A stretch of 54,476 bases of DNA from Curtobacterium sp. MCBA15_008 (GCF_001865065.1 NZ_MJGN01000067.1:1-54476); one strand, 5' to 3'; positions 22,387 to 31,860 are shown, counted from the first letter of the stretch. A program made the numbers and translations. Notes: a model not told the origin generated them from the sequence alone.

Positions 22387-25035
22387 ATGACCATCAGCAT
22401 CGCGGGCACGCGACCGACGCACGGCGACGATCACGACGACGACCTGCTCCGTCGGGCGGTCCACCCGTCGTCGACTGCGGACGACCGCTTCCTGATCCTC
22501 GAGGGGGCCGTCGGTACCGGGAAGACCCATGCGCTCGCCGGCATCGCGGCCGCGGCACGAGCGGACGGGCACCGGGTCGTGCGGTTGCGGTCGTCCGGGG
22601 GCGACCCCGTCATCTCTGCGTCGTCGTTCGAGCCGTGGATCGCGCTCGTCCAGGGCGCCGCCGAGCGGAGCCAGTCCCCGGCTGGCCGCACCGCCGACGA
22701 CACCGGTCGTGCCGTCGGGTCAGGCCGGCACGTCGTGCTCGTCGACGACTTCCACACGCTCGCCGAAGTCGCGCGCACCCAGCTGCACACGATGCTCGCG
22801 GGCATGGTGCGCGATCCGGGGACGGTGTGCGTCGTCGCGGTCGACGACCGGGAGACGGTCCCCGGCTGGGACGGTCTCCGGTCCGTCCCGCTCCGCCCGC
22901 TCGGGCCGGCGGCGATCGACGACCTGCTCCGGCGGGACCGCGTCGACCTCCCCGCCGCCCGCACCGCGGTGCTCCGCCGGCTCGCCGCCGGCAACCCGCT
23001 CGTCCTCCGCGCCGTCGGACAGGGATGGAGCGCCGAGTCCCGGACCAGCCGATCGGCACCGTTCCCGGCCCTCTACCCGCCCCTGGGCCCGGCGGCCGAA
23101 CAGGCGGCGCGCGTCGTCGACGGGCTCGCGCACGCGGAGCGCGAGGCGGCGCTCCTCGCCTCGATCGCCTCGGTCGAGTTCCCGCCCGACGCGGAGCTCG
23201 AAGTGTCCACCCTGGACGGGACGTCCACGGCCGAGGGTCGGCTGCCCGCCTCCCCCGGCGCCGGAGCGATCGTCCGCGACCCCGTCGTCCGGGCCCACCT
23301 CCTGTCGACGGCCTCCGGCACCGAACTCCGACGTGTCCGTGCGCTGGTCGCCGCCACCGCCGGAGTTCCCGAGCGCCTCCGCGTCCTCGCCCTGGCAACG
23401 ACGTCGCCCGGCGACGACGACCGCCTGGCCGGCCGCCTGGTCGCCCTCGTCGAGGAGTCCTTCCGGCTCCGCCGCCCCGACGAGGCCGTCACCGCGTTGT
23501 TCGAAGCCGCGCGCCTGACCTCGTCCGACGACAGGAGGTCTCGGCTGCGTGCCCGAGCGACGGCCGTCGCGGCGTTCATCGGGGACTTCGCCGTCGTCGA
23601 CACGGAAGGCGACCGTCTCGCCGGGACGGGGGCCGAGCAACTGCCGGCGATGACGGCCGCCATCGAGTTCGTCCGAGCCGTCCGCTCGGGCGAGGTCCGG
23701 GACTGCCGACGCGCCGTCCTCGCTGCGCTCGACACGGCCGACCACGACGACGACCTCCTCGTCACGACCCTGTTCGTCCTCTGCTTCCTCCGCGGCGACC
23801 ACTCCTGGTGGGACGACGCCCTGTCTCTCGCCGCCGACCGCGACCTCGACCCGGTGCTGCGGCTCGTCGAGGACTGCGTCGACGACTCCCGGTCGGAACA
23901 CGAGCGGGCGGCCCTGTACCGGGACGCGCGTGCCTCGACGGCCGACGCCCAGCCGTGGAAGGCCGTCGCGTTGCACGTCGCCTGGTCGCTGCTCGACGCG
24001 ACCGATCCTCGGCGCGACCTCGTCGACGCGATGCTCGGCAGAGCCGGCGGCACCGGCCTCCTCGGGTACTTCCGATCCTGCCGCGACGCGGTGGCCGCCT
24101 TCCAGGCCGGGCGTCTGCGCGCCGCGAGCGCCGTGCTCACGCGACTGCACGAGACCGCCGACCGGTGGGGGGCATCGACGTTCGTCGCGCTGGCGGACGC
24201 GCTCCACGCCGTGGTCCACGCCGTGCAGGGCGAAGCGGAACAGGCGGTGGAGAAGGCGGAGGACGCGACCCGGTGGGCCCGACAGCACGGCGCCCCGCTC
24301 GTGGCACGCACCGCCGACCACGCGCGGACCTCGCTCGACGTCGCGATGGGACGGTTCGAGGAGGCGCACGCCCGGTCGGTCACGCGGCCGCCGGTGGAGA
24401 GTCGATGGGTCGCGGACGGCTACGGGCCCGTCGAGCTACTGGACGCCGCCGAGTGCGCGGCACGCCTGCGGCTCCACGACCACGGCATCGCGCTGCTGGA
24501 GACGGCCGAGCAGCGGATCGGGAGCCGGGTCTCCCCCCGTCAGGCGCTGGTCCTGCGCGCTGCCCGGGCCGTCCTCGACGTCGGCAACGACGTCCGGGCG
24601 GCGTTCGAGGAGGCCCTCGCGACCGTCGACGTCGACACCGCCCCGTACGAGGTCGCTCGCGTCCGGTTCGCGTACGGCGACTGGCTGCGCCGGAACATGC
24701 ACCCGTTGGACGCTCGGACGCAGTTCCGGCTCGCGGCGAGCGTGTTCGAGGGCCTCGGCGCCGAGCAGTGGCGGCGTCGGGCGCAGTCCGAGCTCCGCGT
24801 CGCGGGCGGCGCGTGTGCACCGACGGTGTCGATCGAGTCGGCGGACCTCAGCGAACAGGAACGTCGTGTGGCGTCCCTCGCTGCCGCCGGTCTCACGAAC
24901 AAGCAGATCGCGAACCAGCTCTTCCTGTCGCCGCGCACGGTGAGCGGGCACCTGTACCGGCTGTTCCCGAAGCTCGGGGTCACGACCCGTGCCGGGCTCC
25001 GGGACGCGCTGCTCGGCCTCGAGCGGGCCGGCTAG
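22387..25035 (+). CDS. Large ATP-binding LuxR-family (LAL) regulator, divergent from the encapsulin operon
   Basis: An 882-aa regulator. An N-terminal P-loop NTPase has Walker A EGAVGTGKTH (near residue 35) and Walker B-like VVLVDDFHTL (near 115); a long helical TPR-like middle follows; the C-terminal 65 residues are a LuxR HTH (LSEQERRVASLAAAGLTNKQ, SPRTVSGHLYRLFPKLGV). ATG 22387 is chosen for GAGGAG at six bases; ATG 22369 is upstream in frame but lacks such a site. Its position opposite DyP-encapsulin suggests it may control that operon. It ends in a CTAG shared with the convergent MFS gene. Confidence 0.9.
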   Translation: MTISIAGTRPTHGDDHDDDLLRRAVHPSSTADDRFLILEGAVGTGKTHALAGIAAAARADGHRVVRLRSSGGDPVISASSFEPWIALVQGAAERSQSPAGRTADDTGRAVGSGRHVVLVDDFHTLAEVARTQLHTMLAGMVRDPGTVCVVAVDDRETVPGWDGLRSVPLRPLGPAAIDDLLRRDRVDLPAARTAVLRRLAAGNPLVLRAVGQGWSAESRTSRSAPFPALYPPLGPAAEQAARVVDGLAHAEREAALLASIASVEFPPDAELEVSTLDGTSTAEGRLPASPGAGAIVRDPVVRAHLLSTASGTELRRVRALVAATAGVPERLRVLALATTSPGDDDRLAGRLVALVEESFRLRRPDEAVTALFEAARLTSSDDRRSRLRARATAVAAFIGDFAVVDTEGDRLAGTGAEQLPAMTAAIEFVRAVRSGEVRDCRRAVLAALDTADHDDDLLVTTLFVLCFLRGDHSWWDDALSLAADRDLDPVLRLVEDCVDDSRSEHERAALYRDARASTADAQPWKAVALHVAWSLLDATDPRRDLVDAMLGRAGGTGLLGYFRSCRDAVAAFQAGRLRAASAVLTRLHETADRWGASTFVALADALHAVVHAVQGEAEQAVEKAEDATRWARQHGAPLVARTADHARTSLDVAMGRFEEAHARSVTRPPVESRWVADGYGPVELLDAAECAARLRLHDHGIALLETAEQRIGSRVSPRQALVLRAARAVLDVGNDVRAAFEEALATVDVDTAPYEVARVRFAYGDWLRRNMHPLDARTQFRLAASVFEGLGAEQWRRRAQSELRVAGGACAPTVSIESADLSEQERRVASLAAAGLTNKQIANQLFLSPRTVSGHLYRLFPKLGVTTRAGLRDALLGLERAG

Positions 25036-26258
25036 CCGTCTGACCGCCGCAGCATCCCGACCGCGGAGACCACCACCGCGACCAGGACGAGGGCGACGAA
25101 GACGACGAGCACGGGGACCGGCTGGAAGACGACCAGCGCGCCTCCGACGAGCAGGACCGGGACGCACAGTCCCGCGTAGGCGATGAGGAACACCGCGGCC
25201 AGGACCGCACCGCGTGACCCGGCGTCCGCGGTCGACGCCGCGCGGGCGAGTGCGCACCGGAAGAGCAGCCCGACCCCTGCGCCGGCGAGGACGCCTCCGA
25301 GCGTGAAGAGCGGGAACGACCCGATCACCGCACCGACCGCGAGCAGCACCAGCCCGGCCGGCAGCACCACGAGCACCACGCGGAGCTGCCGGGCGACCGT
25401 CACGGTGCGCAGGAGCACCTGTGCGAAGCAGGCGGCAGCGAACACCGAGAACGAGACGATGCCGGCGACGAGCCGGTCCGGTTGGTGCAGCGACACCACG
25501 AGGAACGTCGGCGCGAGGGACGTGAACAGGCCGAAGACCGCGAAGGCGGAGAACGCTGCGGCGCCGGCGGCCACGAACGTCGCTCGGGCCTTCTCCGGGA
25601 CGGCGATCCGCTGCGGCCGGTACGGGCGTCGCTCGACCGGCGGGGCCACCGTCTCGGCGACCATCGCGATCGCCACGAGTCCGAGCACGAAGACGACGAG
25701 GAAGACGAGGTGGGGCAGTACCAGCGGGGCGGGGAGGAACTCGGCGAAGAGCCCGCCGACGAGGGGACCGAGCCCGAGTCCGCCGAGGTTCGCGACGCCG
25801 GAGACGGTCACGGCGTTCGCCGCGTCCTCCTCCGGGTGGGCGCGGGACCGCAACTCGCCGAGGTGTGCGGTCGCGGTCGCGGTGAGGAGCCCGACCCCGA
25901 CCCCGCTGACCAGGCGTGCGACGAGGAGGCCCGGCAGCTGGGGCCAGAGGAGGAAGACGACCGCCGCCGCGATCTCCACCGCGACGGCGACGAGGATCAT
26001 CCGCCGACGACCCACCACGTCGCTGAGGTGCCCGGCCAGGTACAACGCCGCGACGACCCCGACGGCGTAGGCGGCGAACACGAAGGTCACGACGAACTGC
26101 GGGAAGCCGTCCGCTCGTTCGTACAGGCCGTACAGGGGCGTCGGCACCGTCGAGTAGGCCATCACCGCGGTGAACGTCACGGCGACGATCCAGAAGCCGG
26201 TCCCGTGGCGGACCACCGGGAGCGGTCGCAGCGCGGATCCATCTCGTGTCGCGGTCAT
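25032..26258 (-). CDS. MFS transporter (drug/metabolite efflux type)
   Basis: A 408-aa membrane protein with about 12 helices. The N-terminal half holds the loop-2 signature GHLSDVVGRRR and the conserved TVPTPLYGLYER start of actinobacterial exporters; the second half is less conserved. The substrate is unknown. The ATG at 26256-26258 is six bases from CAGGCT and a TTGGGA -35 lies 17 bp further, so the message is leaderless. A 15-bp inverted repeat lies between these boxes. Convergent with the first LAL gene, it shares the CTAG stop. Confidence 0.9.
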   Translation of the reverse strand: MTATRDGSALRPLPVVRHGTGFWIVAVTFTAVMAYSTVPTPLYGLYERADGFPQFVVTFVFAAYAVGVVAALYLAGHLSDVVGRRRMILVAVAVEIAAAVVFLLWPQLPGLLVARLVSGVGVGLLTATATAHLGELRSRAHPEEDAANAVTVSGVANLGGLGLGPLVGGLFAEFLPAPLVLPHLVFLVVFVLGLVAIAMVAETVAPPVERRPYRPQRIAVPEKARATFVAAGAAAFSAFAVFGLFTSLAPTFLVVSLHQPDRLVAGIVSFSVFAAACFAQVLLRTVTVARQLRVVLVVLPAGLVLLAVGAVIGSFPLFTLGGVLAGAGVGLLFRCALARAASTADAGSRGAVLAAVFLIAYAGLCVPVLLVGGALVVFQPVPVLVVFVALVLVAVVVSAVGMLRRSDG

Positions 26259-26264
26259 GTCACG

Positions 26265-26293
26265 AGCCTGCACACCCGCGCTGCGGGTCCCAA
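26265..26293 (-). promoter_or_regulatory. MFS promoter with an inverted-repeat operator in its spacer
   Basis: Minus-strand -35 TTGGGA (26293-26288), 17-bp spacer, -10 CAGGCT (26270-26265), then six bases to the ATG. ACCCGC-GCT-GCGGGT (26274-26288) occupies the spacer. A repressor bound there would block polymerase. The rest of the 246-bp gap up to the second LAL gene shows TAGACT at 26478-26483, a possible -10 for that gene. Confidence 0.5.
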
Positions 26294-26504
26294 GCGTCAA
26301 ACGGCTCGTCGTGGTCCTGCCGGGGCCACCCTCCGGCACGGAGTGTGCGGCCCGTCGCCGCCGGGCAGCCGCCAGGGCCGATCCCGCACGGAACCGGGGG
26401 CGTCGACCGGCCCGACGAGCCCGCGGCATTCCCGCTGGGGTAGTGACAGGGCCAGTCGCTGGTCCACACCTCGTCCATAGACTCTGGCCACCCGAGGAGA
26501 ACTG

Positions 26505-29357
26505 GTGGACACCGTGTTGACGAACGAGGACCGCGCCGTGCGAGAGGGCCCCTCCGCCCCGCCGGCGCTCCCCGGCCGGCACCGTGAACCGCCGCTCCGT
26601 GGTCGGGCCGCCGAACAGTCCGACATCGCCGCGGCGATCCACGGCCTCGCAGCCGGAGCGGGCGACGTCATCGTCGTCCGGGGGCCGTCCGGCATCGGGA
26701 AGTCGCGGCTCCTCCAGGAAGCGATCGCGCAGGCCACCGCCGCGCGCGCACGCCTCGCCGTCGCACGGACCGACCGGGACGCCCACCTCATCCCGCTCGC
26801 CCCGGTCCTGGACGCCTTCGGCACCGGGCCCCGCCCGATCTTCGACACGCGGCGCTCCGGAGCGGTCGCCGCCGATCCCGAGTCGCGGTACTGGCTCCTC
26901 CAGCAGCTGCAGGAGGACCTGGAACGCGCGGCGTCGACCACCGGCGTCGTCGTCGTCCTGGACGACCTGCAGTGGTGCGACACGAGTTCCCTCGCGGTCC
27001 TCCGGTCCCTCACGGCACGGCTGTCCGACCTGCCGGTGCTGTGGGTCGTCGCGGTGCGCTCCGAGGACCAGGACCCGTCCGTGGCGGACACCGTCGAGGA
27101 ACTCTCGACGCGAGGCCGGCTGATCGACCTGCAGCCGCTCACCGACGAGGCCACCGCGGTGGTGATCGGCGACCTGCTCGACGCCGTGCCGGACCAGTCC
27201 GTGCTCGACGCCGCCCGCCGCGCCGACAACGTTCCCCTGCTGATCGTCGAACTGGTGCGCGGGCTCGTCGACGAGCACCTGGTCGACCTCCGCGGCGGTG
27301 TCGCGACACTGCCGTCACCCACCCTGCCCGTCGCCTTCGGAGCGTCCGTGCGGGAGACCCTTCGACGGCTCTCGACCTCGGCGCGGCAGGTCGTGCAGGT
27401 GGGCTCGACGCTGGGACGGACCTTCGACGTGCAGGCGCTCGCCGCGGTGCTCGGCGAGCCCGTGCACCGGCTGCTCCCCGAGTTGCAGGAGGCGCTGGCG
27501 GCCGGGGTGCTCGTCGACGAGGGACGCGTGCTCTCCTTCCGGCACGACGTCATCCGCGAGGTCGCGGAGTCGATGATCCCGGCGGCCGCGCGTGACGCGC
27601 TCGTCCGGCAGGGCGTCACCGCGCTGCTGCGTCAGGGTGTCCAGCCGTTGACGGTCGCCGCCCGGGTCGCGAACGTCGCCGAACCGGGGGACGTCCAGGC
27701 GGCCGACCTCCTCCGGTCCGCGGCGCTCGAACTCGCCGAGACCGACGCCGACCAGGCGAGCGCCCTCGCACTCCGGGCGGCCGAGGTGGCACGTGGGACC
27801 CCGGCGCTCCCCGGACTGGTCGCCGACGTCCTGCCGTTGCTCTGGCAGAGCGGCCGGGTCCAGGAGGCCCGCGCGCTCATGACGTGCGTCGACGGGCACC
27901 TCGACGTCGAGGACGACGCGCGGCTCCGGCTCGCGATCGCACGGCTCCAGACGGACGGTTCGACGGCGGACGCGCTCCGTTCCGTGCAGTCCGGGCTGGA
28001 CCTGCCCGGACTGCCCGCCGACTCGCGGACCCGTTTCCTCGCGTTGCGGGCGCTCAACCTCGCCCACGCGGGCGACCACGAGGCGCTCCGGGCCACGCTG
28101 GCGGAGGCACGGGAAGCCGCTCGCTTCGGGCCGAATCAGCGGGCGGTCGCGACGCTCGAGGCGAGCGAGTCCGTCCTCGCGTTCAACGAGTCACGCTTCG
28201 CCGACGCCACCCGGCTCATCACGTCGGCGATGCGCCGGATCGCCGGATCACCGGAGGCCGCGGCGACGGCCTGGTTGCCGGAGGGGCTGTGGGTCGCGTT
28301 CCTCGCGAACGCGACGGGCGACACCGAGCGCGCAGCCCGCATCGCCGAGGCCAACGCGACGGAGACGAGGAACAACCGCCTGGCCCGGGCGTCGGCGTCG
28401 TGGATGATGCTCCGGACGCGGGTGCTGTTCGACCAGGGCGAGCTCGAAGAGGCGAAGACCGTCGCCGAGGCCGTGCTCGACATCGCGCAGGACCTGGAAC
28501 TCGGCGGCTTCGCGGACCTCACCGCGGGTTCGGTCCTCTTCCGGATCGCGCTCGTGCAGTCCGACCGACAGGCGGTGCAGCGGTACCGGCACTTCGCGGA
28601 GGACCTTCGGGCAAACCCGTCGCTGCACCGTGCCGGCGCCTGGCTGCTGGCGCTCGAGGCGCAGACGCTCGATGCCGTCGACGAGGCGGTGGCCCTGACC
28701 GAGGAGGCGTGGCAGACCCTCGACGAGCCGGTCGCGTCGATGTCGAGCCCGGCTGACCCCGCCGACGACGTGCACCTGCTCCGGGTCTCCCTCCGAGCGG
28801 GCCGACACGACCGGGTCTGCCGGATCGAGGCCGTCGCCCTCGCCCGTGCCGAGGCCAACCCGGAGAACGACCTCGCCGCGGGGATCGCGTTGCACGTGCA
28901 CGGCCTCGTGCGCGGGTCGGCGGAGAGCCTGAGCCGGGCGGTGGTGCGGCTCCGACGCGTGCGACGGCCGCTGGTGCTCGCGTCGGCACTCGAGGACCTC
29001 GGCTGCCTCGCTGCAGCGGCAGGCGAGCCGGGCGCCGTCGAGGCCTGGCAGGAGGCCGCCAGGTGGTTCGGAGGCGCCGTCGCGACCCGGGACGCCGAAC
29101 GCGTCCGGCGCCGGCTCCGTGACGCCGGCGTGCCGACACGACCGGTGTGCGTGGACCCTGCCCAGGACGGCTTGACGTCGCGGGAGCAGCAGGTGGTGGA
29201 GCGTGTCGCGGCCGGCCTCACGACCCAGCAGATCGCGTCGGACCTCTTCATCTCCTCGCACACCGTGATCACCCACGTCCGGCACGTCTACGCGAAGTGG
29301 GGCGTCTCCTCACGCCGCGAACTGGCCGCCCGCTTCCACGAACAGCGGGCGTCCTGA
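26505..29357 (+). CDS. Second large ATP-binding LuxR-family (LAL) regulator
   Basis: A 950-aa regulator with the AAA-16 type ATPase at the N-terminus: Walker A RGPSGIGKSRLL (near residue 60), VVVVLDDLQWCD (Walker B, near 148), then a helical TPR-like region of about 600 residues and a C-terminal LuxR HTH (LTSREQQVVERVAAGLTTQQ, SSHTVITHVRHVYAKWGV). The GTG at 26505 has GAGGAG five bases upstream. It is divergent from the MFS gene and followed by the UBP zinc-finger gene on the same strand. Either neighbour could be its target. Confidence 0.9.
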   Translation: MDTVLTNEDRAVREGPSAPPALPGRHREPPLRGRAAEQSDIAAAIHGLAAGAGDVIVVRGPSGIGKSRLLQEAIAQATAARARLAVARTDRDAHLIPLAPVLDAFGTGPRPIFDTRRSGAVAADPESRYWLLQQLQEDLERAASTTGVVVVLDDLQWCDTSSLAVLRSLTARLSDLPVLWVVAVRSEDQDPSVADTVEELSTRGRLIDLQPLTDEATAVVIGDLLDAVPDQSVLDAARRADNVPLLIVELVRGLVDEHLVDLRGGVATLPSPTLPVAFGASVRETLRRLSTSARQVVQVGSTLGRTFDVQALAAVLGEPVHRLLPELQEALAAGVLVDEGRVLSFRHDVIREVAESMIPAAARDALVRQGVTALLRQGVQPLTVAARVANVAEPGDVQAADLLRSAALELAETDADQASALALRAAEVARGTPALPGLVADVLPLLWQSGRVQEARALMTCVDGHLDVEDDARLRLAIARLQTDGSTADALRSVQSGLDLPGLPADSRTRFLALRALNLAHAGDHEALRATLAEAREAARFGPNQRAVATLEASESVLAFNESRFADATRLITSAMRRIAGSPEAAATAWLPEGLWVAFLANATGDTERAARIAEANATETRNNRLARASASWMMLRTRVLFDQGELEEAKTVAEAVLDIAQDLELGGFADLTAGSVLFRIALVQSDRQAVQRYRHFAEDLRANPSLHRAGAWLLALEAQTLDAVDEAVALTEEAWQTLDEPVASMSSPADPADDVHLLRVSLRAGRHDRVCRIEAVALARAEANPENDLAAGIALHVHGLVRGSAESLSRAVVRLRRVRRPLVLASALEDLGCLAAAAGEPGAVEAWQEAARWFGGAVATRDAERVRRRLRDAGVPTRPVCVDPAQDGLTSREQQVVERVAAGLTTQQIASDLFISSHTVITHVRHVYAKWGVSSRRELAARFHEQRAS

Positions 29358-29415
29358 CCCAAGTGCAGTCGAACGACCGACGTGCAGCGTCGACCGGCGG
29401 GTGCATCGTTCTCGC

Positions 29416-29775
29416 ATGACGAACACCGCGAACATGATCGACGCGTCCGTGCCGCCCTCCGGGAAGGGGTGCGTCGAGTGCGACGCGACCGGCTCCTGGT
29501 GGGTCCACCTCCGGCGCTGCGCGTCGTGTGGCCACATCGGCTGTTGCGACGATTCCCTCGGCCGCCACGCGACCGCGCACTTCGAGGCCACCGGACACGC
29601 GGTCATGCAGTCCTTCGAGCCGGGCGAGGACTGGTTCTGGGACTTCGTCACCCTGCAGACGGTGCCCGGGCCGCGCCTGGCGGACCCGCAGAGCCACCCC
29701 CGGCGGCAGTCCGTGCCGGGCCCGGCTGACCGTGTCCCGTCCGACTGGGTCGAGGAGCTGGCGGAACGGCCCTAG
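29416..29775 (+). CDS. UBP-type zinc-finger protein
   Basis: A 119-aa protein with the ubiquitin-hydrolase zinc-finger (ZnF-UBP) fold. Zinc ligands visible are C19, C22 (CVECD), C35, C38 (CASCGHIGCC), C43 or C44, H51, H55 and H61; W28 and W73-W75 are the aromatic residues typical of the family. The C-terminal 40 residues are Pro-rich and not part of the fold. Bacterial copies often lie near thioredoxin-reductase-like flavoproteins, as here (30583). Its function in bacteria is not established. The ATG 29416 is preferred to GTG 29401. Confidence 0.9.
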   Translation: MTNTANMIDASVPPSGKGCVECDATGSWWVHLRRCASCGHIGCCDDSLGRHATAHFEATGHAVMQSFEPGEDWFWDFVTLQTVPGPRLADPQSHPRRQSVPGPADRVPSDWVEELAERP

Positions 29776-29880
29776 TCGGCGCGCCCGGTCGTGACCGCCA
29801 CGGCACGTGCCGTCCGTGCGGCCAGGCCCGGCGGTCAGGCCCGCTGGCCCGGCCCGGCGGCCCGTAGCGCGCCGCCCCGA

Positions 29881-30561
29881 TCAGTCCCGCTCGTCGAGCG
29901 CTTCCGACTGCGCGATGAGCCGGTGCATCATCCGGTAGGACCGGAGCTGGTAGGCGAGGTGAGCCGCGGCGAGCGCCACCGTCGCGGCCACTCCCCAGAC
30001 GATCGACCCCGGGTCGGCGGCGCCGAGCTGGTCCATCAGGATCGCGACCCCCGCTCCGGCGACGATGGAGTTCACGAACGCGATCGCCGACGACATCGTG
30101 AAGAGCAGTCGGTACCAGGACGGCGCTCGGCCGATGTCGAGGAGCTCGTTCGCGGCGTGCCGCCCCCGGGGCATGGTGAAGTACGTGTCCGCTTCCGGCA
30201 GCAGGCGTCCGTAGTAGCGGCGGATCCGCTGCATCGCGGCGAGCGCTGCGACGTCCTCCAGCGACGTCTCCACGAGGCGTTCGTACGTGAAGGCACCGAG
30301 CAGGACGATGACCGGGATGATGGCCGCCAGGAAGCCGAGCGCGAACGGGGTGTGGGCGAGGAAGCCGAACGCCACGAGTGAGCTGGAGAGCGTGGTCAGG
30401 TAGAGCGAGGACCTGCTGCTGGACTCGCTGACGGTGATGCTCCGGGCGCTCTCGAGGACGAAGTGCTCGTTGAGGAGCGCACTGAAGAACGCGGCCGGTC
30501 GGTCGAGGTGGTCGGCGGATCGGCCGGCGGTGGGGAGCGCGGGGTCGGTTTCGTCGGTCAT
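29881..30561 (-). CDS. Four-helix membrane protein of unknown function
   Basis: A 226-aa protein I do not recognise. Four membrane helices can be drawn (about 56-74, 75-93, 150-170, 185-205), arranged as two close pairs separated by a cytoplasmic loop with MQRIRRYYGRLLPEADTYF. It starts 21 bases after the flavoprotein stop, with GGAGGA before the ATG, so it is cotranscribed with it. It might anchor the flavoprotein to the membrane; that is an inference. The 105-bp gap to the UBP gene (29776-29880) is GC-rich with no gene. Confidence 0.82.
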   Translation of the reverse strand: MTDETDPALPTAGRSADHLDRPAAFFSALLNEHFVLESARSITVSESSSRSSLYLTTLSSSLVAFGFLAHTPFALGFLAAIIPVIVLLGAFTYERLVETSLEDVAALAAMQRIRRYYGRLLPEADTYFTMPRGRHAANELLDIGRAPSWYRLLFTMSSAIAFVNSIVAGAGVAILMDQLGAADPGSIVWGVAATVALAAAHLAYQLRSYRMMHRLIAQSEALDERD

Positions 30562-30582
30562 CGTCGGTCCTCCGGGTGCGGG

Positions 30583-31860
30583 TCAGTCGGTCTCGGCGAG
30601 GTAGCGGTGCACGAGGGTGACGGCGTTGGCACCCTCGCCCACGGCCGCGGCGACGCGCTTCACGGAGCCGGCGCGGACGTCCCCCGCGGCGAAGGACCCG
30701 GGGACGCTGGTCTCGAGGTGGTACGGGCGACGGGACAGCGGCCATGCGTCGAGGGCCCCCGGGACGGCGTCGAGGTCGGGCCCGGTGACGAGGCACCCGA
30801 GGCGGTCGCGGGTGATGGCGGTGTCGGCGGCCCAGCGGGTGTTGGGCTGCCCGCCGATGCAGATGAAGAGCCGGGTGGCCGGTCGTTCGACGGCGGTGCC
30901 GGAGCCGTCGGTGACCTCGATCGAGCGCAGGCGGTCGTCGCCGAGGAGGCGGGTGGCACGGCTGGTGGTCTGCACGGAGATGTTCGGCGCCTGGCGGATC
31001 CTGCTGCTCAGGTACTCGGACATGGTCGAGGACAGCGAGTCACCGCGGACCAGCATCGTCACCTGCGACGCCGAGCGGGCGAGGTTCATCGCGGCCTGTC
31101 CCGCCGAGTTCGCTCCCCCGACGACGAAGACCTGCTCCCCCGAGCACCGGTCGGCCTCGCTCGTCCCGGCGCCGTAGTACACCCCACGGCCGAGGAGTTC
31201 GTCCTCGCGCTCGAGGCCGAGCCGGCGCCACTCGACGCCGGTGGCGCAGATGTTGGCGCGGGCGACGACCTGGCTGCCGTCCGCCAGGTCGGCGTGGATC
31301 CGGTGGCCGTGGAAGGCGCCCCGGATCCCTTCGCGCATCAGCAGGAGCTCGGCGCCGAACCGGACGGCCTGCTCGCGGGCGCGCTCGGCGAGGTCCGCCC
31401 CCGGGATGCCGTCCGGGAACCCCAGGTAGTTCTCGATGAGGCTGCTCGAGCCAGCCTGTCCTCCGACGGCGTCCCGCTCGAGCAGGACGACGCGCAGTCC
31501 TTCGGACGCCGCGTAGACGGCGGCGGAGAGGCCGGCGGGTCCGGCGCCGTAGATCGACAGGTCGTACTCGGTCCGCCGAGGTGCGTGGACCCAGCCCAGT
31601 CGGTCTGCGACCTGACGGAGGTCGGGGGCGACGAGCCGCGCACCGTCCGGGAACACGACGACCGGCAGCGTGGCGTCGGCCAACCGGTCCCCGGTGACCT
31701 CCACTGACTGTGTGTCGGTGCGGAGCGGGATCCAGTCGAAGTGCACGACGGAACGGGCGAGGAAGTCCGTGATGGCGTGCGCGCTCGCCTCGAACTCGCG
31801 CCCGTAGACGCGGATGCGCCGTGACGTCAGCTCCGGCCTCGGGTCCGGGTAGTCGGTCAT
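30583..31860 (-). CDS. FAD-dependent oxidoreductase with N-terminal thioredoxin-like domain (TrxR-like, no CxxC)
   Basis: A 425-aa flavoprotein. Residues 1-90 look like a thioredoxin- or glutaredoxin-fold lead domain; the rest is thioredoxin-reductase-like: FAD motif YGAGPAGLSAA (104-114), GGQAGSSSLIENYLGFPDGI, NAD(P) motif VVGGANSAGQAA, and C-terminal FAAGDVRAGSVKRVA. The redox CxxC of thioredoxin reductase is missing; the segment there reads ICATGVEWRRLGL with one cysteine. It is therefore unlikely to reduce thioredoxin in the usual way. The ATG at 31858-31860 has AGGAGG four bases upstream. The membrane protein follows. Confidence 0.88.
   Translation of the reverse strand: MTDYPDPRPELTSRRIRVYGREFEASAHAITDFLARSVVHFDWIPLRTDTQSVEVTGDRLADATLPVVVFPDGARLVAPDLRQVADRLGWVHAPRRTEYDLSIYGAGPAGLSAAVYAASEGLRVVLLERDAVGGQAGSSSLIENYLGFPDGIPGADLAERAREQAVRFGAELLLMREGIRGAFHGHRIHADLADGSQVVARANICATGVEWRRLGLEREDELLGRGVYYGAGTSEADRCSGEQVFVVGGANSAGQAAMNLARSASQVTMLVRGDSLSSTMSEYLSSRIRQAPNISVQTTSRATRLLGDDRLRSIEVTDGSGTAVERPATRLFICIGGQPNTRWAADTAITRDRLGCLVTGPDLDAVPGALDAWPLSRRPYHLETSVPGSFAAGDVRAGSVKRVAAAVGEGANAVTLVHRYLAETD

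Noticed and set aside
29776..29880. An RNA gene in the GC-rich gap after the UBP gene
   Set aside because: Only short GGCCCGGC-type self-complementary words are present; no stable fold or promoter is visible.
30583..31860. Thioredoxin reductase (trxB)
   Set aside because: The CxxC redox motif is absent and there is an extra N-terminal domain.
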